A stretch of 64,000 bases of DNA from Pseudomonadota bacterium (lineage in GTDB: Bacteria > Pseudomonadota > Gammaproteobacteria > Acidiferrobacterales > UBA6901). The notes beneath the pieces are model-generated. The model had not been told where the DNA came from and did no database searches. It worked only from the letters and a program-made list of their open reading frames with translations. Below, piece after piece: positions 16,562 to 26,663 of this stretch (position 1 is the stretch's first letter; each line of letters begins with the position of its first letter). The stretch spans positions 22,836 to 86,835 of the forward strand of contig JAJYEX010000002.1 of assembly GCA_021785515.1 (NCBI GenBank). Direction: 5' to 3'. A program made the position numbers and the translations under genes.

Positions 16562-17827
16562 TCAGTGCCGGACCTTTCCGTTCTGGCTTAGCAGTTTCAT
16601 CGCACGCAGCAGCTGCGTGTCTCGGCTGTGCCGCAACTGCTGTGCGGTCATGCTGTGCTCACTTTCCGGTTGCAGCGGAGTAACCCCCGGCGGAAGCGCT
16701 ACGATGTAATTTGGCGTGATGCCATGATGCCAGAAGCTGTGGCCGTGCGGGGTGAGCCATTCCTGTACGGCCAGCACCAGAGCCGAACCATCCGAAAGCG
16801 GATAGGACTCGAGCACCGTCCCGGTACCGAACGTAGTCTGTCCGACCAGGTCGGCGCGGCCGGCGTCACGCAGGGCCCCGGCAACGATCTCGGCAGCGCT
16901 GGCGGTGCCGGAGTTGACGAGCACCTCCATCGGCAGGCTGAACTTCGGCAGGCCAGCTCGTATCGGCACGCTATGGATCTGTCCGTAGACGTTTTTCTCG
17001 AGCAGCACATTGCCGTGCTGGATGAGGAGACTGGCTGTGTCGATGGCTTCCTGGAACAGGCCGCCTGGGTCGTTGCGCAGGTCCAATATGACCGCCTTTG
17101 CTCCCTGCTTCTGCGCCGCGTCCAGTGCCTTGGCGAGCCCTTTTGCGGTTCCCTTGCTGAACAGCGCAATACGGACGTGTGCGATATGCGTTCCCGGCAA
17201 CATATGCCAGGTCACGCTGCTCAAGTGGATGTGGGCGCGCACGAGATGGTACTGACGCAGCTTTCCGGTCTTGGGGTTGAGCACGGTCAGCGATACGCGC
17301 GTACCCGGCGGTCCCTTGATCTCCCCCACCACCTTGTTGATCGGCTGACCGACGATGCTGTGCCCGTTTACCTCAAGAATGACGTCGCCGGCCTCCAGGC
17401 CGGCTCTCTGCGCGGGCGTGCCGTCAATCGGGGCCACGATGACCAGCTTGCGGTTCTTCATCTGGACCTCGACCCCGATGCCGGCAAACTGACCGCGCAG
17501 CGATTCACGTTCCTCACGCACCATTTTCGGGGTGAGAAAGGTGCTATGGTCGGTGTCGCCCAAGGAGTTAACCATGCCGGAGATGGCGCCATAGGCGATT
17601 CGGCGCGGCTTGACCGCAGAGCGGTCGACATAGTGGTGCTGGATGATATCCCAGGCTTCGGCCATCAGCCGGAAATCGGGAACCGCCTTCGGCGGCACGG
17701 TGCATGCCTGGATGATGTCGGAAACGGTATGGCGGTCGACGGCCACTCCGGCCACGAACCCAAATGCGAATGTCAGAAGCAGGGCAAGGGCCGGCCGCAG
17801 CCGGTGCTTGGAATGCTGTGAAGTCAT
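16562..17827 (-). CDS. S41-family C-terminal processing peptidase-like protein
   Basis: The protein has 421 residues. It has an N-terminal membrane or signal segment (about 11-30), a PDZ domain (about 110-195, FAGIGVEV...AGLEAGDVILEVNG) and an S41 catalytic domain with nucleophile Ser-310 in NSGTASAAEI. The Lys that normally serves as general base in the FGKG motif is Thr-335 here (TFGTGTV). Ctp proteases trim periplasmic proteins. Activity of this variant is open, although relatives with FGTG exist as far as I recall. The start at 17827 directly precedes the membrane segment. Confidence 0.85.
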   Translation of the reverse strand: MTSQHSKHRLRPALALLLTFAFGFVAGVAVDRHTVSDIIQACTVPPKAVPDFRLMAEAWDIIQHHYVDRSAVKPRRIAYGAISGMVNSLGDTDHSTFLTPKMVREERESLRGQFAGIGVEVQMKNRKLVIVAPIDGTPAQRAGLEAGDVILEVNGHSIVGQPINKVVGEIKGPPGTRVSLTVLNPKTGKLRQYHLVRAHIHLSSVTWHMLPGTHIAHVRIALFSKGTAKGLAKALDAAQKQGAKAVILDLRNDPGGLFQEAIDTASLLIQHGNVLLEKNVYGQIHSVPIRAGLPKFSLPMEVLVNSGTASAAEIVAGALRDAGRADLVGQTTFGTGTVLESYPLSDGSALVLAVQEWLTPHGHSFWHHGITPNYIVALPPGVTPLQPESEHSMTAQQLRHSRDTQLLRAMKLLSQNGKVRH

Positions 17828-18544
17828 CTCTTCTTCTCTTTCGCCCAAGAGGTATGCGGATCGGGACACGGCCCGCCCATACGGGTATTGTCGCGCCGCA
17901 GTTGCGGATCGAGCACGGATGCCGACGATCGATTCGCAAGGGGCGCCGCTACTATACCCTTTTGCGGCGGAAAAATTGAAGCCGGCTGGACGGAGGACGG
18001 CGGTTGGCGGTCCGGCAACCGTATGAAAACCCCCGAAAATGATGGGCAGCTCTCCGTCCGCAGCGATCCCGCATGGGGGCGGGAAGGCCCGGCCGGTTCC
18101 ATTGGGCAAGATGGCGGTCGGCCCGCGCTGGCCCTGTCGTATGTGCGCCGGCCCTCGATAAACGCGACGGGACGTCCAAGTCTCCCTCGCGCACTCGGTC
18201 GCGGCGCACTCTTTGTGCCTTCGCATCCGCTACGGCACTGCCGCGGCCGCCCTGCTGCGGCGAGCGGCACGCATTTCCGATGCATGCCAGAGCGCTCGAT
18301 ACGCACTGGCTCAACGGCATTTCGGTTGTCCTTGCAGGTGGCCTTACGAGCCACCCGCCCGGACCCTACGCCTCCCGCGGACTACGCGCCCTCGCTTCGC
18401 TTTCCATGGCGCGCAGCGATGGAATGTCCTGACAGCGGGCATACCGTTTTTTCCGTGGCGCGCTATATTCTTTAGAGAAGTCCAGACCAACCAGATAACG
18501 GAGGACCGGCTGCCGGATGTACGGGAGTGCACGGCGGCGCATCC
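17828..18544. other. Intergenic stretch between divergent genes
   Basis: This is about 717 bp between the leftward protease gene and the rightward small membrane protein gene. I find no supported gene, RNA, repeat or clear promoter. The open frames here lack homology and ribosome sites. Confidence 0.4.
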
Positions 18545-18958
18545 ATGAAGTCATCGACGCTAATGGGTTTTGATGTGGTTATTCACCTGATTCCGGGCAT
18601 CGCACTGCTATTTTTCCCGGACGTCATCATTGATGCACTGGGTATTCCGGTGCCAGGGACGCGGTTCTACGCGAGCGTGCTGGGCGCGATGCTCTCGGGG
18701 ATCGGATTGGCCCTGTTGGCGGAGCGTTTCCGCAAGACCCTGGGCATCGCCGGTCTCGGCCAGGGCGGCAGCATTTGCGTCAAGATCTGTACCGGTGGTG
18801 TGCTGAGCGCGTGGCTGGTGCATGGCGATCTCCCCATCCCGGTTCAGGGTTATGCCATCCTGGGCCTGATCGCCTTTGCCCTGCTTATGCTGAGCGGTGC
18901 CCAGTTCTGGGTCCAGATCCGGCACAGCCATGACAGCCGCGGTACGGTGCCTGAGTGA
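18545..18958 (+). CDS. Small integral membrane protein of unknown function
   Basis: The protein has 137 residues with about four hydrophobic segments (roughly 5-28, 42-60, 75-95, 100-122) and a polar tail. There are no recognisable catalytic motifs. Codon use and the hydrophobic pattern support a real gene. The second ATG (18545) is preferred over 18527 because the first helix begins right after it. It is isolated between divergent and convergent neighbours, and the function is unknown. Confidence 0.65.
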   Translation: MKSSTLMGFDVVIHLIPGIALLFFPDVIIDALGIPVPGTRFYASVLGAMLSGIGLALLAERFRKTLGIAGLGQGGSICVKICTGGVLSAWLVHGDLPIPVQGYAILGLIAFALLMLSGAQFWVQIRHSHDSRGTVPE

Positions 18959-19055
18959 GCGGGTGCGGCGCCGCTATGCGGATCGGGTGTTGATTCCCCA
19001 CAATTAAGTCCGCCGTGCCGGCGGTCCCGACATCCCGCCGCCGGCCTCGGTACGG

Positions 19056-20123
19056 TCAGTGCCGGTGCCGGTGATGAATATCAGGGTAGTGGCGGTGGCT
19101 GTGGGACATGGGCGGGTGATCGTGCCGGTGGGTGTGCGGCTCGTGCCCATCCCACGGGAAGTCGTGAACATGCTGGTGGTGTTCATCGTGCCGGTGGCTG
19201 TGGTCATGGGTGAGGGATTCGTGCTGATGGTGATGTTCGTGGCGCTCATTGAGGTGCAGCCACACGCCAAGGGCCATCAGCGCGGTTGCCGGCCAGAACA
19301 GCACGGCCGGATGTTCCCGCAGCAGCAGGATGGCGGCGCCGGCGCCAACGAAGGGTGCGAGCGCAAAGTATGCTCCGGTACGTGCCGCCCCGATCCGCCG
19401 CAGCGCCAGCACGTAGAGCAGGATGCTGAGCCCGTAACCGGCAGCCCCCACTGCAAGTGCGCCGGCGATTCCTGGGTAGGGTGGTGTCGCGGCATTGTGG
19501 AACAGGCCGACGCCGACGTTGACGCATCCCGCAACCAGGCTCTTGATCGCCCCGATCTGCAAGGGGTCGCGCCCGGAAATCCGGGCGGTCAGGTTGTTGT
19601 CGATGGCCCAACCCAGACAGGCGCCCACCACAGCGAGCGCGCCCCAGGCATCATCCCGGGCCGCTCCAGGTGCAGGCCATGCCAGCAGGGCGCCGGCCGC
19701 CACGATCGCCGCCATGCCCATGGCAATGCGCCGGTCCACATGTTCACGGAATACGAACCAGGCCAGCAGTGCGGTAAAAACGTTCTCGAAATTGAGCAGC
19801 AGTGCGGTGCTGGCGCCACTGGTCGAATGCAATCCGGTCACAAACAGCAGTGGCGCCACAATTCCACCGGCCAGGATCGCCCCCGCAAGCACCGGCAGGT
19901 CGGCGCGGACGATGCGCGCCTCGCGTCCCGATGTTGCACCTGAAGACAGCCGGCGTATTACGTAGTAACCGGCCAGTGCGGTCCCCGAACCCAGATAGAG
20001 GAGGCCGGCGAGCCATGCCGGATCCATTTCCCCTGACAGCAGCTTGGCAAAGGGTATGCTCGCGCCAAACAGCAGCGCAGCCGCCAGGGCGTTGACGATA
20101 CCGGAGTCCAGATCGTAGGGCAT
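19056..20123 (-). CDS. EamA/DMT-superfamily transporter with histidine-rich tail
   Basis: The protein has 355 residues. Ten membrane segments arranged as two EamA repeats fill about 1-290. The last 62 residues are extremely His-rich, with about 25 His in HxH and HHxH clusters mixed with Asp, Ser and Pro. EamA proteins export or import metabolites. The tail suggests binding of Ni, Zn or Co and so a metal-linked transporter or sensor. The tail is in frame and without stops. The substrate is not known. Confidence 0.85.
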   Translation of the reverse strand: MPYDLDSGIVNALAAALLFGASIPFAKLLSGEMDPAWLAGLLYLGSGTALAGYYVIRRLSSGATSGREARIVRADLPVLAGAILAGGIVAPLLFVTGLHSTSGASTALLLNFENVFTALLAWFVFREHVDRRIAMGMAAIVAAGALLAWPAPGAARDDAWGALAVVGACLGWAIDNNLTARISGRDPLQIGAIKSLVAGCVNVGVGLFHNAATPPYPGIAGALAVGAAGYGLSILLYVLALRRIGAARTGAYFALAPFVGAGAAILLLREHPAVLFWPATALMALGVWLHLNERHEHHHQHESLTHDHSHRHDEHHQHVHDFPWDGHEPHTHRHDHPPMSHSHRHYPDIHHRHRH

Positions 20124-20292
20124 GGTCAGCTAAGTTGTTCCCGTGACGAAAGTGCATCCATGGGTCCCGTGACCAGGGCTGGCACTGGTACGGTACTTGA
20201 CCATACCCGTACCACCGGCTCTGCAGGTTGGCAATTCCGGCCCCAGCCCACGGTCGGTCCGCAGTCGTCAGCGGCGGCTGTGCTTGGGTCGT

Positions 20293-20877
20293 CTAGGATC
20301 CGTTGGTGCCCAGGAGTCCCCTCTTGAGTTCGGCCGTGGGCGGATGGGGACCGATGAAGACCTGCAGAAAGCGGTCGGAAAACGCCTTGCCGGGGAGGGT
20401 AAGGGCCCGGAAGGAGCCGACCCTGAAGGTCGATCCGGCGCCTGGCTCGTAGGTAAATGTGAATCGCTCGCCCTTGTGCACGTTGGGCAGGAATGCCAGG
20501 AACCGTTTGATGTCCTGCTCCTGTCCTGCGGTCGGCGGTGAGCCGTTCTTCGCGAACGCCTCCCGGTAAGCCTCCACCATCTGGCTGCGGCTGAAGTCGC
20601 GCAGGAACTGCATGACCAGGACCTTGGGGGCCCGGGACTGGATGATTGCAGCCGCACGATGCTCCGGCTGGGTGACATAGAGCCCGGCGACATAGATCTT
20701 GAAGAAATATTTCGTGCGCAGGCCGATGCCGTTCAGCCGGAGGGTAGTATGGCCGACTGCCAGAGTGTTGCCGAGCTGTACGCCGTCGAGTTCGGCCGCG
20801 GTGGCGGCCAGCGGGGCGGCGGTCGAAAGCAGGATCGCCATGATCATTGTCGTTACCGGCAGTGTCTTACGGCCCAT
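20293..20877 (-). CDS. Exported chalcone-isomerase-like protein
   Basis: The protein has 194 residues with a signal peptide (about 1-27). The chalcone-isomerase-like fold is recognised from LNGIGLRTKYFFKIYVAGLYV and from the later segments VMQFLRDFS and FLQVFIGPHP. Bacterial periplasmic members are not known to isomerise chalcones and may bind fatty acids or other ligands. It stands alone upstream of the ribosomal protein operon and is read in the opposite direction. Confidence 0.8.
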   Translation of the reverse strand: MGRKTLPVTTMIMAILLSTAAPLAATAAELDGVQLGNTLAVGHTTLRLNGIGLRTKYFFKIYVAGLYVTQPEHRAAAIIQSRAPKVLVMQFLRDFSRSQMVEAYREAFAKNGSPPTAGQEQDIKRFLAFLPNVHKGERFTFTYEPGAGSTFRVGSFRALTLPGKAFSDRFLQVFIGPHPPTAELKRGLLGTNGS

Positions 20878-21137
20878 TTGATGATCTCCAGTCAGTGCAG
20901 GTCGCCCCGGAATGCCTGTCCGTGCCTTGGGAGGATTAGCGCATCGGCCCGCCCTGCTGTCAACGGGTTGCCGTAATGACTGCCTGCGGCCACGGCCTCC
21001 TGCAGGGGTTTGTGGCCGGGAACCGTTTCCGCTTTCCTTCAGGCCTATTCCAGGCTAGAATTCCCCTCTTTTGTGGCGCCACCGTCTGATTCCTTGGCGG
21101 TCCGCCGTTACCCGGAAACCCAGAAGAGGAACCGTTC

Positions 21138-21386
21138 ATGGTTACAATCCGCCTGGCGCGTCGCGGCGCCAACAAACGCCCGTTTTACTCCATTATCGTT
21201 GCCGACCGCAGACGTGCGCCCAACGGGGCCAACGTCGAGCAGCTCGGTTTCTATAACCCGCTGGCAACGCCGACCGAAGAACGGGTGCGGATCGACATGG
21301 ACCGCTACCAGTACTGGCTGAGCAAGGGAGCCAAGGCGTCCGATCGTGTGGCCACCCTGGTGGAGCAGAGCAAGGCCTCTTCCTGA
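21138..21386 (+). CDS. rpsP: 30S ribosomal protein S16
   Basis: The 82 residues match S16 from the first residue (MVTIRLARRGANKRPFY...). The protein binds 16S rRNA in small-subunit assembly. It is the first gene of the conserved rpsP-rimM-trmD-rplS operon. AGAGGAACC upstream supplies the ribosome site. Confidence 0.98.
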   Translation: MVTIRLARRGANKRPFYSIIVADRRRAPNGANVEQLGFYNPLATPTEERVRIDMDRYQYWLSKGAKASDRVATLVEQSKASS

Positions 21387-21396
21387 AAGGGGGCTC

Positions 21397-21924
21397 ATGA
21401 CCGACCGGGTACCGCCTGAGGCTGCGGACAGCGGGCTGGTCGTGATGGGCCGCGTCACAGGTGTGCATGGCGTGCGCGGTTGGGTAAAGGTCAGGTCGCA
21501 CACCCGGGAGCGGGCAGGGGTTCTCGATTACGATACCTGGATGCTCCGGCTTGAGGACCGCTGGCGCGAATTCAGGTTGGCCGAGGGGCATATCCAGGGA
21601 GCAGGGCTGGTTGCCAGGCTCGAAGGGGTTGCGGACCGCGATGCGGCCGCAGGCCTGGTGGGAGCCGATATCGCAGTACGCAGATCGCAGCTGCCGCCGG
21701 TGGCACCGGGCACTTATTACTGGGCGCAGCTGGAAGGTCTGAATGTGATCAACAGCCACGGGGTCGAGCTGGGCCGGGTGCAGGGCCTGTTCGAAACCGG
21801 GGCGAACGACGTGATGGTGGTAACCGGCACGCGTGAGCGATTGATACCCTTCGTGCCTGGTGTTGTGCAGAAGGTGGATCTCGCCGCTGGCATCCTGCAC
21901 GTGGACTGGGATGCGGAATTTTGA
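21397..21924 (+). CDS. rimM: Ribosome maturation factor RimM
   Basis: The protein has 175 residues. The N-terminal RimM domain has the signature [15 protein letters not shown], and a PRC-barrel C-terminal half follows ([13 protein letters not shown], then [10 protein letters not shown]). RimM assists 30S maturation by binding S19. ATG at 21397 lies 10 bp after rpsP and is preceded by AAAGGGGG. Confidence 0.97.
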   Translation: MTDRVPPEAADSGLVVMGRVTGVHGVRGWVKVRSHTRERAGVLDYDTWMLRLEDRWREFRLAEGHIQGAGLVARLEGVADRDAAAGLVGADIAVRRSQLPPVAPGTYYWAQLEGLNVINSHGVELGRVQGLFETGANDVMVVTGTRERLIPFVPGVVQKVDLAAGILHVDWDAEF

Positions 21925-21940
21925 TCGTGGCGCGGGCCGT

Positions 21941-22687
21941 ATGAGGATCGATGTCGTCAGCATCTTCCCGCCCATGTTCGACGGGCTTACCGCCTACGGA
22001 GTGGTCGGCAGGGCAATCGGGAACGGCCTGCTGGGTGTGACGGTCTGGAACCCGCGTGATTACACGACGGACCGTCATCACTCGGTGGATGACCGCCCCT
22101 ATGGGGGCGGGCCGGGAATGGTCATGCGACCGAAGCCGATCGCCGCGGCGATTGCGGCCGCGCGGTCAGCAAACACGGATGCCGGTGTTATCTATCTGTC
22201 GCCGAAGGGGAGGCGATTGGACCAGGCGGGCGTGCTCGAGCTTGCTGCGCGCCCCGGTCTGATATTGCTGGCGGGCAGGTATGAGGGTGTGGACCAGCGT
22301 GTACTCGATGCTGAAGTGGACGAGGAGTGGTCGATCGGTGATTACGTGCTTTCGGGCGGCGAACTTGCTGCGATGGTGCTAATCGATACGGTTGCCCGTC
22401 AGCTGCCGGGAGTTCTCGGTCATGGACAGTCGGCGCTGGAGGATTCATTCGCAGCAGGCCTGCTCGAGTGTGAGTACTACACCAGGCCCGAGGTGTATGC
22501 CGGGCGTGCGGTTCCTGCTGTTCTGCTGTCCGGGGATCATCAGCAGATCCGGCAGTGGCGGCTAAAGCGCGCTCTCGGCCAGACCTGGTTGCGGCGCCCG
22601 GACCTCCTGGAGCGGCTGGAGTTGGATGACGAGCAGCGGCGCCTGCTGGAGGAATTCCGGCGGGAGCAGGCTGGGGACGCAGATTAA
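21941..22687 (+). CDS. trmD: tRNA (guanine-37-N1)-methyltransferase
   Basis: The protein has 248 residues and belongs to the SPOUT class of trefoil-knot methyltransferases. Conserved segments are [34 protein letters not shown] and [11 protein letters not shown]. It uses S-adenosylmethionine to methylate G37 of tRNAs reading CNN codons. The start at 21941 is set by the family N-terminus and lies 16 bp after rimM. Confidence 0.98.
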   Translation: MRIDVVSIFPPMFDGLTAYGVVGRAIGNGLLGVTVWNPRDYTTDRHHSVDDRPYGGGPGMVMRPKPIAAAIAAARSANTDAGVIYLSPKGRRLDQAGVLELAARPGLILLAGRYEGVDQRVLDAEVDEEWSIGDYVLSGGELAAMVLIDTVARQLPGVLGHGQSALEDSFAAGLLECEYYTRPEVYAGRAVPAVLLSGDHQQIRQWRLKRALGQTWLRRPDLLERLELDDEQRRLLEEFRREQAGDAD

Positions 22688-22714
22688 CAGAGCGAAGTAT
22701 ATCGGAGCGATATC

Positions 22715-23062
22715 ATGAGCAAGATCATTGACGAGTTGGAGGCGCAGCAGCGCGGCGACCGCGAGGTTCCGGATTTCGTGCCCGGGGACACCGTTGTCGT
22801 GCATGTAAAGGTGGTCGAGGGTGAACGCGAGCGTCTGCAGGCCTTCGAGGGCGTGGTGATTGGCCGCCGCAACCGTGGCGCGAATTCCTCATTCACCGTG
22901 CGCAAAGTGTCCTACGGCGAAGGTGTGGAGCGCGTGTTCCCCCTGTACAGTCCGGCAGTAGCCAAGGTCGAGGTCAAGCGCCGTGGTGACGTGCGGCGCG
23001 CCAAGCTGTACTACCTGCGCGATCTCGCTGGCAAGGCCGCGCGAATCACCGAAAAAGTCTGA
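22715..23062 (+). CDS. rplS: 50S ribosomal protein L19
   Basis: The 115 residues match L19 ([27 protein letters not shown] and the end [14 protein letters not shown]). The protein lies at the 30S-50S interface. It is the last gene of the rpsP operon. Confidence 0.98.
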   Translation: MSKIIDELEAQQRGDREVPDFVPGDTVVVHVKVVEGERERLQAFEGVVIGRRNRGANSSFTVRKVSYGEGVERVFPLYSPAVAKVEVKRRGDVRRAKLYYLRDLAGKAARITEKV

Positions 23063-23152
23063 ACCCGGGCGCACCCGGCCATGCATGTCAGGCCAGTGGC
23101 CGGGCGGGTGGCGGGGTCGCGGCCGCAGCGCGGTGGCCACGCATGGCGCGGG

Positions 23153-24934
23153 ATGCTGCGGGGATTGCCGGCATCGCTGCTGCTGCTGCTGTTGTTGTTG
23201 TTGTCGGTCCCGGCAGCATGGGGCGTGACGTCAGCGCCGGATGGATCACTGAAGCGCGTAGCGGCGCTGATCAGCGGTGGGGCTCCCCAGCTGGCGATAC
23301 GCATGATCGACCGGCAGCAGCCTTCGCCCCGGCATGTCAGCCAGTGGATGGTGTGGGAGAGGGAGCGCTACGCGGCCTACGCCGCTGAACGGAACTGGAA
23401 TGCCATTACACGGCGGGCCACCCATCTTCCTGCCGGTATTCCCGACGACTTTCTGCAATGGGTGATGGTCCAAGCGGCCGAGGCCGGGCTCTCCGCCCAT
23501 GACGGCGCGGACGCGCGGTTTTTCCTCAGGCGGCTCCTGTGGCGGGAGCGTGGAACCCCTGCAGCGCTCGCCCGGTGGCGCCGGATGGTTATCCGCTCCT
23601 ATCTGGTGGATGGCGATCTTGCCGATGCGGCCACGGCCGTGGCGCGCTATCAGAAGGAATATCACGCCAACAGCGACAGCTGGAACACCCTGCGTGGCAC
23701 TATTCTGCTGCGAGAGGGCCACAACCGAACGGCACTGTCCGTGCTGGCCGGGGTCCGGACCTATGAGGGACGCCTGCTTCTCCTGCTGGCCGGGCTGCGC
23801 AGCGGCGACTATGAACCGGCGACAGTGCTGACGCGCGCGCTCTATCTGGCGCGCGTGACGAGAGACCGGCCGAATCTAAATCGCCAGGCATGGGTTCTGG
23901 CGGCCAATGCCGCAGCCCTGTCGGGCAGCATCCCGCAGCATCTCTCTGCTCTGGAGCACGCGCTCGACTTTCCGTCCGATGCCGATGCCGATGACCCGTT
24001 GTTCCGGGTCGATGCCGATGACCTCTGGTCGGCCTACGAACAGGCCGGAAGCCATATCGGGAACCGCTTGCGTCTTCTGGTCGGGGATGACCGCGCCTGG
24101 TTTGCCCGGGCCGTCACATACGGCCGGGACTATCCCCCATACGAGCGCGCCCTGTACGGTTTCCTGTCGATTCACGCTGCAACCGCCAAGACCCGGGCGT
24201 TAGCGCAGGAGCAGCTGGCGGATTCGCTATTTGCGGAACATGATGGCCGCGTGGTCCAGGCGCTGTTCAGCCGGTCGTCGCGCTTCCCGTCCCTGGCCCT
24301 GGTGCCACCCGGGGTCCGCTACCGGCTGGTGAATCAGGCCATCGCGGATGGCAATATCATTTTTGCCGGCCGCCTGATGCGAAGCATCAAGGCGCCACCT
24401 CCAGGAGACAAGGCCGATGACTGGGCGCTGCGGCGTGCCCGGGTGCTGGTCTATGCCGGCGATTTCCGGGACAGCCTGGCACTGCTCAGCGGTTTGCTCG
24501 ACCGCAACCAGCCGCCGAGCGACGGGTTTGTGCGACACTATCTGCAGGTGATTTTCGAACTGCAGGCGGCAGGGGCGAACCGTGCGGCCGGCGATCTGCT
24601 GAAAAGCCTGTTTCCGCTGGTGCGCAATCCCGAGATTCGCCGCCAGATCCTGTTTTGGAGAGCGGATTCCGACAAGACACGCGGAAAATTTACCCGGGCG
24701 GCAGAGCTGTACCTGCGTTCGGCATTCTTTAGCGGTGCCTCTGCAGACGACATGTGGGGGCAGACCGCGCGCTACAATGCGGCCGATGCATTGGCGAAAG
24801 CGGGCCTGACATCGGATGCACGCAGCGTCTACCAGCGCCTGCTGGGGTCCACACGCAATCCGCAGCGGCGCGTTGCCATAGAGCGGAGGATGCAGCAGCT
24901 GTGGCTGCTCAAGTCCAGGGCCTCGACGCAGTGA
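23153..24934 (+). CDS. Exported tetratricopeptide-like (helical repeat) protein, function unknown
   Basis: The protein has about 593 residues. A signal peptide with a run of Leu is followed by a long alpha-helical protein with TPR-like repeats spread along its length and no catalytic motif. It may serve as a periplasmic scaffold. An earlier in-frame ATG at 23081 would add 24 residues, and neither start has a good ribosome site. The ATG at 23153 gives a normal signal peptide. It lies between rplS and xerD on the same strand. Confidence 0.7.
   Translation: MLRGLPASLLLLLLLLLSVPAAWGVTSAPDGSLKRVAALISGGAPQLAIRMIDRQQPSPRHVSQWMVWERERYAAYAAERNWNAITRRATHLPAGIPDDFLQWVMVQAAEAGLSAHDGADARFFLRRLLWRERGTPAALARWRRMVIRSYLVDGDLADAATAVARYQKEYHANSDSWNTLRGTILLREGHNRTALSVLAGVRTYEGRLLLLLAGLRSGDYEPATVLTRALYLARVTRDRPNLNRQAWVLAANAAALSGSIPQHLSALEHALDFPSDADADDPLFRVDADDLWSAYEQAGSHIGNRLRLLVGDDRAWFARAVTYGRDYPPYERALYGFLSIHAATAKTRALAQEQLADSLFAEHDGRVVQALFSRSSRFPSLALVPPGVRYRLVNQAIADGNIIFAGRLMRSIKAPPPGDKADDWALRRARVLVYAGDFRDSLALLSGLLDRNQPPSDGFVRHYLQVIFELQAAGANRAAGDLLKSLFPLVRNPEIRRQILFWRADSDKTRGKFTRAAELYLRSAFFSGASADDMWGQTARYNAADALAKAGLTSDARSVYQRLLGSTRNPQRRVAIERRMQQLWLLKSRASTQ
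23176..23202. repeat. CTG/TTG triplet run encoding poly-Leu
   Basis: Five CTG and four TTG codons in a row form the hydrophobic core of a signal peptide. Triplet slippage would change the length of the core but keep the frame. Confidence 0.85.
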
Positions 24935-25001
24935 CCTGGGTGCGACCCGGGTCCATCGAACCGGGGCGCCATTTCTGTGGTCCGGTGCAACGCGTGCGGT
25001 C

Positions 25002-25916
25002 ATGAAATCTTCCGAAGCGGGCGCAGCCCGCGATGCTGCACTAGTCGAGCGGCTCGTGGACTCGCTATGGACGGAATGCGGCCTGAGCGACAAGACGCTC
25101 GACGCCTATCGTGGCGACCTGCTGGCCTATGCGCGCTGGCTGGGCACGCGCGACCTGGACCTTCCGTCCGCCGCTCGTGCTGACCTGCTGGACTATCTGG
25201 CGCACTGCGTGGAGACGGGCGCGAAGCCGCGCACCACGGCGCGCCTGCTCTCCAGCATACGGCGCATGTACCGCTACCTGCTCCGCGAAGGGATCGTTCA
25301 GGAAGATCCGACGGCACTGGTCGAGTCCCCAAAACTCGGCCGGCCGCTTCCGCGGTCGATCACGGAAGCCCAGGTGGAACAGCTTCTGTCCGCGCCGGAC
25401 ACGACTACGGTGCTCGGTCTTCGCGACCGGGCGATGCTCGAGACCCTTTACGCCACCGGGCTGCGCGTATCCGAACTGGTCGGCCTGAGCCTGTCGCAAG
25501 CCAACCTCGATGTCGGGGTAGTGCGGGTGATCGGCAAGGGTGACAAGGAGCGTCTGGTGCCGCTGGGCGAGGAGGCGATTGCGTGGCTGGATGCCTTCCT
25601 GCAGAACGGACGGGCGAGTCTGGTCCGCGGTTACGCTACAGACGTGCTGTTTCCGACAGCCCGCGGTGCTGCCATGACGCGGCAGGCGTTCTGGCACAAC
25701 ATCCGGCGTCATGCGCGCACCGCCGGAGTCAGTGCCAAGCTGTCCCCGCATACGCTGCGCCATGCGTTTGCAACCCATCTGATAGACCATGGCGCGGATC
25801 TGCGTTCGGTGCAGATGCTGCTCGGTCACGCGGATCTGTCGACTACCCAGATCTACACCGAGGTGGCGCGCGAGCGTCTGAAGAATCTGCACGCCCGCCA
25901 TCATCCGCGCGGCTGA
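25002..25916 (+). CDS. xerD: Tyrosine recombinase XerD
   Basis: The protein has 304 residues. An N-terminal SAM-like core-binding domain (about 10-95) is followed by the catalytic domain with Arg in TGLRVSEL, Lys in GKGDKERLVPL, HTLRHAFATH, LGHADLSTTQIYT and the Tyr nucleophile. XerC/XerD resolve chromosome dimers at dif, and the length and sequence fit XerD rather than an integrase. No dif site or phage genes are visible. It converges with dedA. Confidence 0.93.
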   Translation: MKSSEAGAARDAALVERLVDSLWTECGLSDKTLDAYRGDLLAYARWLGTRDLDLPSAARADLLDYLAHCVETGAKPRTTARLLSSIRRMYRYLLREGIVQEDPTALVESPKLGRPLPRSITEAQVEQLLSAPDTTTVLGLRDRAMLETLYATGLRVSELVGLSLSQANLDVGVVRVIGKGDKERLVPLGEEAIAWLDAFLQNGRASLVRGYATDVLFPTARGAAMTRQAFWHNIRRHARTAGVSAKLSPHTLRHAFATHLIDHGADLRSVQMLLGHADLSTTQIYTEVARERLKNLHARHHPRG

Positions 25917-25938
25917 TCCGTCCGCTCCCGCGACCGTC

Positions 25939-26559
25939 TCAGGATCGTCGCAGATTCTTCAGGTGGCGATACAGGTACCAGAGCGCGCCTGCGACCAGAA
26001 CCGCTCCGATCGCGGTCTCAGAGCGATGGAAATAGGGTCCGAGCGTATCCCAATGCGTCCCCAGCTTCATGCCGATCCATGCCAGGCCGATGCTCCAGAT
26101 GAAGGATCCGACGAAGGTATATATGTTGAATCGCCATATCTCCATGCGGCTGATCCCGGCCGGTAGCGCAATGAAGGTGCGGATCACCGGCAGCAGCCGG
26201 GCAAAAAATACGGTGATGTCTCCATGTCTCTGGAACCAGCGGTCCGCGATCTCCAGGTCATGGTGCGAGAACAGAACGTACCGTCCGTAGCGTTCGGCCA
26301 GAGGGCGGCCACCCAGCGCGCCGATGTAGTACGCAACGAGCGATCCGATTTGGCAGCCGATTGTTCCCGCGAGCGCGACGAGCCACAGGTTCATGTGACC
26401 GGTGCTTGCCAGGTAGCCGGCAAACGGCATGGTGATTTCCGATGGCAGCGGGATGCAGGCGCTTTCGAATGCCATGAGCAATACGATGCCGGTGTAGCCC
26501 AGATGGGTAATGGTGCTGATGACCAGTGAGGCCAGCAGCGCGACGATTTTTGCAATCAT
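25939..26559 (-). CDS. DedA-family membrane protein
   Basis: The protein has 206 residues with about five membrane segments. It has the DedA motifs ESACIPLPSEITMPFAGYLA and FFARLLPVIRTFIALPAGISRM. DedA proteins are linked to lipid scrambling, membrane potential and drug resistance. AGGAGA precedes the ATG. It sits between convergent xerD and the dihydroorotase gene. Confidence 0.92.
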   Translation of the reverse strand: MIAKIVALLASLVISTITHLGYTGIVLLMAFESACIPLPSEITMPFAGYLASTGHMNLWLVALAGTIGCQIGSLVAYYIGALGGRPLAERYGRYVLFSHHDLEIADRWFQRHGDITVFFARLLPVIRTFIALPAGISRMEIWRFNIYTFVGSFIWSIGLAWIGMKLGTHWDTLGPYFHRSETAIGAVLVAGALWYLYRHLKNLRRS

Positions 26560-26663
26560 GAATACAGAGTCTCCTGGAATCTGATGTATGAATGATTAAA
26601 AGGTATCAGGACATGAAAGCCTGCCAGCGCCGGCGCAGATGTCTTGATCCAAAGCGTCGTGGC

